A stretch of DNA of 64,000 nucleotides from Lasiosphaeria ovina (Eukaryota > Ascomycota > Sordariomycetes > Sordariales > Lasiosphaeriaceae). The notes under the pieces were generated by a model. It had not been told where the DNA came from. It was given only the letters and a program-made list of their open reading frames with translations, and made no database searches. Below are positions 45,679-56,000 of this stretch, in pieces. How positions within the stretch are numbered: the first letter of the stretch is position 1; every line of letters starts with the position of its first letter. The translations under genes and the position numbers were made by a program. The stretch is taken from assembly GCA_033439765.1 (NCBI GenBank), contig JAULSN010000006.1, positions 1,426,001 to 1,490,000 on the forward strand, in the 5' to 3' direction.

Positions 45679-46362
45679 CGCTCACCCTGCTCCGGCGACC
45701 GGGAGCCCTTGTCTGTGGTGGAGGTAATGGATGCCGATGTCCTTTTTTTGGTGGGGAGAGTCTAAGAATAAATAGCTGCTGGAAGCTATGGATGGATGCG
45801 CACGCGACCCAGCGACGGATATGGACGGGGATATCGTTTTGCGACGGCGGGCGGAGAAAAAACGGCGGTGGTTGCCTTGCTAGGTATTCTTCCTCAAGGC
45901 TGCCCAGAGCTCTTGTGTTGCAGGACCGTTGTGCGACTGATTCAGAAATAGCTTTCCCGCGAGTTCCAGCTACCTCGTAGGTTACCGTCGGGCAAGTGCT
46001 GGAATTATCGTCCAGATACACGCGCGCGCGCGCAGACACTCACACACACACGCTCACACACGCTCTCTCTCAATGCGCCTGACTGCCGCAACGAGGCTCG
46101 CTTGTGGACGGAGCTGCAGGGAGCCGTGACTGTCTCGGCCAGATGGGTCGATTAGCGGGCAGATTGGCAGGATCGTGGTTGGCGTGTCGTTGATGAGTTA
46201 TAGATCCAAAGATCCAATTGTAAGCGGGGGCAAGGGGTGGTTGTAGGTAAGGTATATGTTCGCTGCAGTTCGGATGCAAGACCGGGGGGGTAAAGAAGAT
46301 GCGACAGGGGCTGTCTCTAACGCCGTCGTCTTTGCCTCGAGCTGTCTTTATTGTTGGCAATG

Positions 46363-46400
46363 CGGCGAGGCAAGGCGAGGCGAGGCGAGGCGAGGCAAGG
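46363..46400. repeat. (GGCRA)n pentanucleotide repeat
   Basis: About seven to eight copies of GGCGA/GGCAA in tandem, in non-coding sequence about 0.7 kb upstream of the phosphodiesterase start codon. Confidence 0.85.
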
Positions 46401-47548
46401 CAAGACAGGGCGACTCTCGGCTCTCCTGTCCTTTTTTATGCAGCGCAGGTTATTTTTGTATAGAGTTCGCCAGCCGAGCGCCGTTTTGCCTTGGGTTGTC
46501 TCGAGGACGGGAACCAGAGCGCTGGGCCCGCTGGGCTGGGGCCGTTTAAGTTGGCCAGGGCAGTCGGGCCAGCGACCAAGAAAGGGAGAGCGCTTAGCGC
46601 CACACACCTCTTTCAGCGGGCGATCTTGGGGGCTGTTTCCTTTTTCTTCTTCCCGTTGTCAAGGTTGGCCGTTCTGGGATTTCTTTACTGTTGCGGCGCT
46701 GGATTGACTCGGCGTTGTAGGTCGAGCGCGAATGCGAGGAGGAACGCACTGTATTGTGCGGCGCTGTATGTACAGTACTGTGGGTATATGAGGTAGGTAA
46801 AGCGAGGCACGGCACCTATCGAGTAGATTCTGTGCCGATACCAACTGACACAGGGCCAAAAAGGTTCAAAGAAAAGGACAGACACACGCGGTCGATCAGC
46901 AAGTTGGATATCGAGACTGCCCGTTTTGGTTCTGCGGGTCGGATCATGTTACATTTTATATCTGTTCCATCTTGGAGGCTCAAAGCGACATGTACATAGT
47001 AGTAATCTGCGAGTCCTCGCCAGTGGTCACCACCGGGAAGGCCGCTCCAGGCTGGCAGGTTTAGTCCATTCCACCTTCGCCTAGTCCTGTCGGGTGCAGT
47101 CTGCCTGCCCTTGGTAGGTAGGGTGCCTAGAAGACGTAAGGAATTTAGTGGGAGATTTCCGTCTGGTGATAGAACCACAGCGGCCTCCGTTGGCGAGCCC
47201 TGGTTTGCGAACCTTCCAACCCAGCCATTTCCGCCCCTTTTTCGGGATCTCCAGATGGACAAAAAAGGCGTCTACACTGTCCTCATGCGCTAACGCCTTC
47301 ACTGGTCATTTCCAACCAGGATTAGGAGGTATGAGGCGGTACATAGTAGGCGTTGAGGCGGGGCGACAGCCACTGGAATGCCCTTCAAAGAGGGCGCGCC
47401 TCGGCAATGCCGTTGCTGTCAGGGGACTCGGCAGCCCTCTATCCCGATATGGTGTAACCAGCTAGAAATAGGCTAGGGCTGTCAGGTCCAGGCCGTTTTC
47501 CCTTGGCCAATCCCCGCAGTGTCGACGACAAAGACGTCCAAGTCACTG

Positions 47549-47566
47549 CGGAGTACGGATACTCCG
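47549..47566. repeat. Inverted repeat built from two CGGAGTA units
   Basis: CGGAGTA, four-base spacer CGGA, TACTCCG: a perfect 7-bp inverted repeat. The arms match the core of the dispersed motif TACGGAGTA found elsewhere in the window. Confidence 0.85.
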
Positions 47567-48663
47567 TGGTCGCTTTGCGGGCTGCTTTGAACACGGCCTG
47601 TGGCCATTTCCATTGTTGGGCAGAGGAACAACAGACGAATGCGTTCTTACCCAGACAAGTTATGGAGTATCCGTACCTTACACATACAGTACAGTCCAAT
47701 ACGGGTTCGAGGTTGCGCGCGCCGTTGCGGTCCACTGTTATTGGCTTCTTCAATAATTTTATCATGGAAACAAAACGACAGATGGCTTTGAGAAACTGGG
47801 AGAGCTTGCGATATGGAGGGGATTTGTTACTGTGACAGATTGATGAGGTCGGGTGCCAGGTAGGGGAGGTACATCTTCTGAACTGCGGCGGCGGCAGCTT
47901 GTCCCGCAGTTGACCTCCGACACGGAACTGGTGGGGTGACTGACCGAAGGACCTCTATCAGAGTCAAACAGGGGTCCTTTCACAACCCTAGAAGAAGAGA
48001 GAGCATCAACCACTCGAGCACTCGAGACTTGACAACGAGGCAACCTCCAGGCCGGTGAAGGCAAAGCGCCTGTCTTTTTTGTTACCTCATCCATTGCCAC
48101 CCACCGAGCACGTCAATCCGCATTGTCCCGTTTCCATTGTCCGGAATGCCACGTCCATGTTCCAAAGACATCTGTCCGCCCGTGCACGTAGTCGGCGGGA
48201 GATCCTATCTCCTCCACATGCAAACACGCTCCTGGATTCGTCACACGCAAAAGAGAGTTCACCTTGACTTGTTCTTTGAAACACTTATTTTTATTGATAT
48301 TACCATTACCGTTAAAGATTAACTTGACCAAAACTCCAAACTCCATGCATGCCGCCTAAATGATGATGCAGGAAAAAAAAATACCAAAAGCTGCAGGGAG
48401 GAAAAGAAAAGGGGGAAGACGGAGAAGGCCAAAAATCAAGAGAGATATGATGGCTTACCTGAGTCCTTACCTTGTTCTTTGCTCTTTCAAACCAAACCAA
48501 AAAAAAAGACCAATTGCCGCTTGCGCTTACCACTTATTTACTTACCCAAAACCGAGTTTATATCCGAGTTTATATATCCTGGAAACTTACCTTGTCGAAT
48601 CATGTCTATATGAAGACCTACCTGTCTTACGTTTCGTGTCGTTCGTTATCGTCTCTCATTGGT

Positions 48664-51120
48664 TTAGATGGAGTTGTTCTTCTTGGGATCCTTGTGCTTC
48701 TCAATCTTGATGAGCGTGGCGTCGAGGTTGAGACGTTCACGGGTCCTTAGTTTCCCGACCCTGGCATCGAAATCGTATTCGTGGACCTCTGGTAAGGTCT
48801 CCCCTTGGAGGACCCTCTTCTGAATCCTTTCCTTCAGGATGGCCGCGCTGGAGGCCGGCGCAGCCGAGATTATCCTGTCGCGTACGTGCTGCGGCTCGTT
48901 TTGCATGGCGACGATGATCTCGTCGGCGCCGCCGCGCGTCATCGGCTTCTTGCTGAGGCGCTCATTGATGTCCTCGGAATTCTCCCTGCTCCGCTTCCGT
49001 GTCCGCGGCAGCGACGTCGGGACTGGTTCCAGGCGCGGCGTCGAAGGCCCCTGGGGAGGAGGGCGAACGGGGGTCGTCGAGGAAGCAGCAAGGGCTGGGT
49101 CAATGTTATAAAAGCCATGCTGCTGAGGAATGGCTGGAGGAGCTGGATAGTGTAGACTCGGGCCTGCCGAGTTATCCGGGACGGGGTAATAAAAGAATCC
49201 ACTTGCCTGGGGACCGAGCTGGGTATTATTAACCCCTAGACCTACCAGGCCTCCTAGGTGATGGGGACTTTCAACCCCTGGACTCACCAGGCCTCCCAGG
49301 CGATGGGGACTTTCAAGGGGACTTTCAACCCTTCTCTTCTTAGGGACGGGTACGGGTCTCTCCACGCGCGGCTGCTCGACGCCTTCATCGTCGTCACTGC
49401 CGCCGCCGCCCTCCTCCTCGTCGCTGTCCTTATTTTTCCTCTTCTTGCTAGCTTTTTCGGCTTGCTTGGTCTTTACCATCATCTCCAGGTTGCCACGATG
49501 AAACGCGATGTGGTTGCCCGTACCAGGTCGGGTCTTGCGGGTAGTATCCCGAGTCTTGCTCTCACGACGGAGGTGCTCCTCGGTGAGCCGGGACCAGAGA
49601 CGATCTTTATCAGGTACATTGATTTGTTCGAATCCGGTATAGCCTGGCGGGAAGCTCCTCTGGGACTGCTCATTCAGCCACTTTTCGTACACCGCCGACA
49701 TCTCGGGGTGGTCCCTCTTCAAACTCGCCGCATTGCGCTCCTCGCGGGGGAAGTGGCGGTTGTCGGGGAGGATCCGGAACCCGTAATCCCGAGGGGCGTG
49801 GTGGATCAAGTATCCGAGATCAAAGGCCTTCTCGAAGCAGTAGAGGTGCATGTAACCCGCGTTGAGATAGGGGTCCGTATGGTTCTGGGTTGTATGGCCT
49901 GAATATTCGTCAAACGCCACCCGCCAGAACCCCTTCTGGATGGTATGGGTCGGGTCGGGGCAGTCTCTCCACCGGCACTTGCTGGAACTCGAGTTGTTCA
50001 GGTATCGGGTGTTGAGCTGCGCCGGAGTGTTCTGGATCCACAAGGTCAGGCGCCGGTGTAGGCGAACTGGCTCCTGCTGATCGGGATGCTGCACAAAGAA
50101 CTTGGCCAGCTCGGTCCGCCTGTAGAACTTGTTTTGGGCCAGCTCGGTTCCCCGTTGGTCATAAACGAACAGGCCCCTCCTCATTGTACCATTCTTGTCT
50201 GGTATCGAGCCCCAGTTGTTTAGCTTAGCCGGCAGCGCATAGACTTTATCGGATCCTGTTCCAGCATTTGATTCGCCTGAACCTTCCGACTCCGCGTCTG
50301 GCTGTTTGGAAGCCTTTTTAGTCTTCCGCCTGGTTCTCTTGTGCCGAATCATGTCCGTTCCGTTCCAGACGGGACCATCCGGGACGTAGTAGAGGTCATG
50401 GGGCTGCGCAGGTGGGTTAGGAATTTGGGGGGTAACCGTGGGCGTCCACTCGGGCTGGGTGCCGGGCTGGGGCTGAGAGAGGTCGGGCGGAGGGGGGTAA
50501 ATTGAATTATTTGGGGTTTGCATTGGCATAGGTAGCGCGGTGGCCCAGTCTTGCTGCTGTTGCTGCTGATGCTGATGCTGATACTGTTGCTGATACTGGG
50601 GCTGCTGATACTGTTGCTGATACTGTTGCTGATACTGTTGCTGCGGCTGATGCTGTTGCCTCTGTTGCGGTTGCATCTGTTGCAGTTGCTCTTGCCCCTG
50701 TTGCTCTTGCCGCACCTCCTGCTGTTGTACTTCCCCTTGCTGATATGCGTCAAAAGCAGCAGCAGCAGCAGCAACATCACCAAAGCCAACCGGTATTTGT
50801 GGCTCTCCGGATGTGCTACTAAGTTGCCCGGGGGTTGGTGTGAAAGGGACTGCGCTGTGGGCATTGGAAAATATATCCGCACCATACCCGTCATTCCCGG
50901 CCCCTGCATATTGTTGAACTTCTTGTGCAGTTGCTTGTTGCTGTGGTTGACTTGCTGAAGTCGGTAGCATCTGAGCCATCTGGTATTGTGATGTCTGGGG
51001 TGTGACGTGCGGTTGCTTCGCTAGCGGGGCACTGGGCGAACGATTTATGTACTCGTCGAAATCAAATTCTTCGAGATCATAAGCCTCCGCAGCCAGGAGA
51101 TTAATGTCTTGGGGATCCAT
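48664..51120 (-). CDS. Gln-rich fungal protein of unknown function with a Cys/His core
   Basis: Single-exon ORF of 818 residues starting MDPQDINLLAAEAYDLEEFDFDEY. I do not recognise a named family. The N-terminal ~250 residues are disordered, with an acidic start and a long Gln-rich tract (about residues 120-195, many QQQ and QYQQ units). A basic stretch HKRTRRKTKKASK (about 260-272) may be nuclear localisation. The central 290-520 region looks globular and contains RRGLFVYDQRGTELAQNKFY, KCRWRDCPDPTH (CX4CX4H, about 381), RVAFDEYSGH and GYMHLYCFEKAFDLGYLIHH, so a zinc-binding fold is possible. The C-terminal third is basic and Pro-rich with a tandem repeat of about 11 residues near 640-665 (SPHRLGGLVSPGVESPHHLGGLVGLGV, described here by its SPHxLGGLV unit). 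The domain order suggests a nuclear regulator, but that is inference. Confidence 0.78.
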   Translation of the reverse strand: MDPQDINLLAAEAYDLEEFDFDEYINRSPSAPLAKQPHVTPQTSQYQMAQMLPTSASQPQQQATAQEVQQYAGAGNDGYGADIFSNAHSAVPFTPTPGQLSSTSGEPQIPVGFGDVAAAAAAFDAYQQGEVQQQEVRQEQQGQEQLQQMQPQQRQQHQPQQQYQQQYQQQYQQPQYQQQYQHQHQQQQQQDWATALPMPMQTPNNSIYPPPPDLSQPQPGTQPEWTPTVTPQIPNPPAQPHDLYYVPDGPVWNGTDMIRHKRTRRKTKKASKQPDAESEGSGESNAGTGSDKVYALPAKLNNWGSIPDKNGTMRRGLFVYDQRGTELAQNKFYRRTELAKFFVQHPDQQEPVRLHRRLTLWIQNTPAQLNTRYLNNSSSSKCRWRDCPDPTHTIQKGFWRVAFDEYSGHTTQNHTDPYLNAGYMHLYCFEKAFDLGYLIHHAPRDYGFRILPDNRHFPREERNAASLKRDHPEMSAVYEKWLNEQSQRSFPPGYTGFEQINVPDKDRLWSRLTEEHLRRESKTRDTTRKTRPGTGNHIAFHRGNLEMMVKTKQAEKASKKRKNKDSDEEEGGGGSDDDEGVEQPRVERPVPVPKKRRVESPLESPHRLGGLVSPGVESPHHLGGLVGLGVNNTQLGPQASGFFYYPVPDNSAGPSLHYPAPPAIPQQHGFYNIDPALAASSTTPVRPPPQGPSTPRLEPVPTSLPRTRKRSRENSEDINERLSKKPMTRGGADEIIVAMQNEPQHVRDRIISAAPASSAAILKERIQKRVLQGETLPEVHEYDFDARVGKLRTRERLNLDATLIKIEKHKDPKKNNSI

Positions 51121-53062
51121 TTCAGCGTTATGGAAATCTATTGTAGGGGGCTCGAGGTTGTTGGAGACGGACGCTGCGTGAAGTCGATTCAATGGCTTCA
51201 GGTGACCGTTGGATGTCGGTGGATTTTCAATAATAAATGTAGCAGCTCAGCTGTACTACTGAAAGGTATTGTGGTGGTTTCTGTCTGGGTAGAATGATCT
51301 CAAATGGAAGGAACACAATAGGGGTTGTTCACGAGGGAGTGGAATATATACGTAAATGGGCATAACAAAGGCAACTGCCACTTGCCAGGTTCCACCACCA
51401 TGAGCATTGTCCAATGCGAAAGACTTTGTTGCCATCTTGGCATAGGAACAAGGGAGAACTCAAGCCGAGACAAAGAACCTTCGAAGAGAGCAGCTTGTTT
51501 GTACAGGTCTATTTAAATATTGAATACAAAGAGACCACTCTAACGCCGGGCAGTCAGGCGGCCGAGGCAATGGTTTGCCACGCCCGGTTTACGTGGACCT
51601 GGGAAATGGAGGTTAGCAAACTGACTTGGCCGTTACAATGTTGCCAATGATTAGGGCTGTGGGTAGATCAGTAGATGTTAAGCGTTTTCTCAACACGGAG
51701 GTTCAGAACAGGTCTGTGAAAATGCGTAGAGTCTCATCATATTGTTGTGGCTGTGTGGATTTTGGGTGCAATTGTGCGTGGGCTGGAGGAGTGGTGGGGA
51801 AACTTACCGGCTATCGTCTGCAGCGTAGCTGCTTCTAAAACGCGAGATTCTGCATGGTCCCTCCCAGCCAAGCCGACGACCAAAGACGACGAGAATGCGT
51901 GGGTGAATGGTTGTGGTTTGTTGAGGAATGGTGAGAGAGAGAAGAAAGAGCGAGGCAAGCATTTTTTATCGACGAAGTTTTTTTTTTGAAGAGAAATCTT
52001 GGCACCGAAAACTCCCCACTCTGACCACCCACCCAATCAGACCGCTGCCACATACGGAGTACGGAGTACGTAATCATGTACAGGATTCTAAGTACCCGTA
52101 GTATGGAATGAACCCGCGGTCCCGCTTGACATCAGTGCTGTGGACGTTGCAGATACTAGGTAGACGCGGCTCGAGAGTTGAGGCAGGACCGTGATTCTGC
52201 TACTATCTGAAAGCAAAGATGATTTCGTTTAGCCTACTCGCACTCCCTCAGCAACCAAGGTAGGTTGCATGGACGGCGAGTAGGTATCGAGTGTATGTAC
52301 GGAGTATTCGTACTTGTACATACCTAAGATGCTTCGTATCGGTACGGATACATACAGCACGGAGTGTTATAGCCACGGTTTCCAACTGTAGCCCGAGGCC
52401 TGAGCGGGGCCGCCCAGACAGGACCGCCCCCAGCCCCGCCATGCCAATGGCCGCCCGGCGGCCAGCACAGACGACGGGATGGCACTGCGCCCTAGCAAAA
52501 ACAGGAGAAACCACTACGTCACAAGCAACCCGACCTAACGGCGACCCTCCACTTACCTACCTTCCAGTGATGGGGAGGCGGACCCCTTAAACATTTAACA
52601 TTCTCGACCCGCAGCAGAGTTAAGACACCTACATACCTTAGGTACCCTTACCTAGATCCCGTCGCGGACATACCTCCCGTCCTCCCCCGCGCCCCAGCGC
52701 CGCCAGCGCTCCGGATCGACAGACCCAAACCCTGGGCCGAACTTGACGCGGCCGCGCGTGATTGCATTGGCTAACCAGGGCAAGGTACTTCGTTCCTACT
52801 TTGCCTAGTACAGTATCTTAGGCTGCGGTATACGGAACGGTGCTCAACGGCGAAGCCCGCCCGCCTCGTGTCTGGAGTCTCTGGACGCGCTGGGCATTCC
52901 ATTTCCGTCGCAGGTTCGAAGGACAACGACCAAAACGCCGCCCAAGGTTCTTTTGTACTTATTACCTAGGTTGCCCGCAACTATTCGCAATTCGACGTCT
53001 CGACTTGGCTCGGCTACCTAGGTCCCGTCTGCCTAGGGCTTGCCTTGCTGCTCCGCGCTCAA
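51121..53062. other. Divergent intergenic region with a cluster of TACGGAGTA motifs
   Basis: 1.9 kb between two ATGs pointing away from each other (Gln-rich protein and DIP2-like gene). Three exact TACGGAGTA copies lie at 52053-52061, 52060-52068 (overlapping) and 52298-52306. CCTTACCTAGG/TACCTTAGGTACC-type stretches occur at 52632-52655. No gene seen. Confidence 0.6.
52053..52068. repeat. Tandem TACGGAGTA motif
   Basis: Two exact copies of the 9-bp motif sharing one base pair overlap, in the divergent promoter region. A third copy follows at 52298. Confidence 0.8.
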
Positions 53063-56000
53063 ATGGCCGACGCCAATTCACCCCTGGACGAGAGACTGGG
53101 CGAGCTGGAGAAGGAGCTTCAGGTATGTCCAGTCCGCCCGCACAAGTTGCGTCGCCAGGTTACTTTGCTTCCGTTGCGGGCGAGCCCTAAGACGGCGTTG
53201 CTCTTGAGTTACAGTTGCGCTGACATCCTCCACTGTTGTGGCTGCTTTCTAGGAGGGCGACATTACCGAGAAAGGGTGCGCTGCCTGCCTGCCTGCCTGC
53301 CGACCTGCCTGCCTGCCTGCCTACCTGCCTGCCTACCTCCTTTCATACCCTCCCATCCTCGCTGCGTGCCCTCGCTGCATTCTGCCACCCTATTGTGTGC
53401 TGACTACGGCCTCTCGTCCCTCTCTCACAGGTACCAAAAGCGACGGACCCAGCTCCTCTCCCAATACGGCTTCGGCGGGTTTGGCCCCTCTCCAGAGCCC
53501 AGAGCAGGTGGCCTCAGAATCCACTCGCCCGACAGCTCGTCACACCCGTCCAACGATGGCCATCGCGCAGCATCGCTGGCTGCCCTCAATGCCAACTCGC
53601 CGAGCCCCCGGTCGCTAGAATCGGCCGTCTCGCCCGCCGACTTGAGGCCCCAGTCCCCCCCCTACGGCCGTCCTGATGCGCACCCTGCTGCGTCGCTGCT
53701 CGCCCCTGGCGGCCCCCTCGCAGAGCACCGTCCGGCCCTGCACCAGCACGACTCTCTCTTCCTCGCTCCGGCCCCCGCCAACGAAGCCTCGACGCGCTCG
53801 GGAACCATGGTCTCGGGCGACTACGCCTTCAACCCCGACCGACACCCTCTCGGCTACGACGAAAGGACGCAGAGCCCATACGAGAGCCGGGCCGGGACCA
53901 TGCTCGACTCTCAGGCCTACTTCTCCGACTTCGCTGGTCAGCAGGCCTACGACCATACGGCCTCTGGCGACTATGGTGGGCTCCACCGGTACTCGTCGGG
54001 CGACGCCTTCTCGCCCACTGCTGCCATGGCGCCGCCAATGCTCACGGCCAGCGACCTACCGCCGCCGGCCGCGCTCGAGTACCAGATGCCGCTCGAGCCG
54101 CGAGAAGTGCCCTTTGCTATACACGACCCCCACGACTCCAACACGCCCATGTCGAATTTCGATAACATCGCCGCAGTCCTGAGACACCGTGGCCGCACCA
54201 CGGCCAAGCTCCCTGCCTACTGGGTTCTCGACAGCAAGGGGAAGGAGATTGCGTCCATTACGTGGGACAAGCTGGCATCGAGGGCCGAGAAGGTGGCGCA
54301 GGTGATCCGCGACAAGAGCTCCTTGTACCGGGGCGACCGCGTCGCCCTCATTTACCGCGACACCGAGGTCATTGACTTTGCCATAGCCCTGCTAGGCTGC
54401 TTCATCGCCGGCGTCGTCGCAGTCCCCATCAATGACATGCAGGACTACCAGAAACTGAACCTGATCCTCACGTCGACGCAGGCCCACCTGGCATTGACCA
54501 CTGACAACAACCTCAAGGCCTTCCAGCGCGACATCACCACCCAGAAGCTTAACTGGCCCAAGGGCGTCGAGTGGTGGAAGACGAACGAGTTTGGCAGCTA
54601 TCATCCCAAGCGCAAGGATGATGTGCCACCGCTCTCGGTGCCGGATCTTGCATACATCGAGTTCTCGCGAGCCCCCACGGGCGATCTGAGAGGCGTCGTT
54701 CTGAGCCATCGCACCATAATGCACCAAATGGCTTGTCTCAGCGCCGTGGTTTCCACCGTCCCCGGGAATGGGCCCGCGGATACTTTTAGCACGACATTGC
54801 GCGACAAGAACGGCCGGCTGATAGGAGGCAGCGCCAGCAGTGAAATTCTGCTCTCGTATCTGGACCCCCGGCAAGGCATTGGCATGATCCTCGGCGTCTT
54901 GCTGACAGTCTACGGAGGCCACACGACGGTCTGGCTCGAGAACAAGGCCGTCGAGGTCCCAGGCCTCTACGCACACCTCATCACCAAGTACAAGCCCACG
55001 CTGGTGGTCGCCGACTATCCCGGCCTGAAGCGGGCTGCATATAACTATCAGGCGGACCCGATGACGACGAGAAACTTCAAAAAGGGCATCGAGCCAAACT
55101 TTCAAACGGTCAAACTGTGCCTGATTGACACGCTAACCGTCGACAGCGACTTCAACGAGCTGCTGGCAGATCGCTGGTTTCGCCCGCTCCGCAACACGCG
55201 GGCAAGAGAGATTGTCGCGCCTATGCTGTGCCTCCCCGAGCACGGAGGCATGCTTATCAGTATCCGCGACTGGCTGGGTGGCGAGGAACGCATGGGATGT
55301 CCTCTGAAGCTTGACATGGGATCGGACGCCGACTCTGATGATGAAAAGGAGAGGGAGAGGGAGAAGGAGAAGGAAAAGGAGAAGGAGAAGGAGAAAGAAG
55401 AGAAGCCAACGCCGTCCAATGGCTTCGGGAGCCTCCTCGGAGGAGGGACAACTACCGCAACAGAGCAGCGCGCTAAGACCGAGCTGAGCGAAGTCCTCCT
55501 CGACAGAGAGGCTCTCAAGACCAACGAGGTGGTGGTGGTGGCCATTGGCGACGAGGCAAGGAAGAAGGCCTCGAACGAACCCGGGACCGTCCGCGTAGGC
55601 GCATTTGGTTATCCCATCCCCGATGCTACTCTTGCTGTTGTCGATCCCGAGACCGGGCTCTTGGCGTCACCGCACACCGTGGGCGAGATCTGGGTCGACT
55701 CTCCTTCGCTCTCTGGCGGCTTTTGGGCGCTCCCCAAGCACACAGAGCAGATATTCCACGCTCGGCCCTACAAGTTCGACCCCGGAGAGCCTACGCCGAC
55801 GCCGATCGAGCCAGAGTTCCTGCGAACTGGGCTCCTAGGCACCATCATAGAGGGCAAGATCTTTGTCCTCGGGCTGTATGAAGACCGCATCAGGCAGAAG
55901 GTGGAGTGGGTAGAGCACGGCGCCGAGCTTGCCGAGCATCGCTACTTTTTTGTGCAGCATATTGTTGTCAGCATCATGAAGAACGTGCCCAAGATTTTTG

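Larger units (their letters stand above)
45679..48663. other. Intergenic region of about 3 kb
   Basis: Holds the phosphodiesterase promoter and the 3' UTR of the Gln-rich protein gene. Simple sequence includes CA/CG-rich runs at 46020-46063 and a GGCGA-type repeat at 46363-46400. Inverted copies of CGGAGTA lie at 47549-47566. No supported gene; the many short overlapping frames have no domain. Confidence 0.5.
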
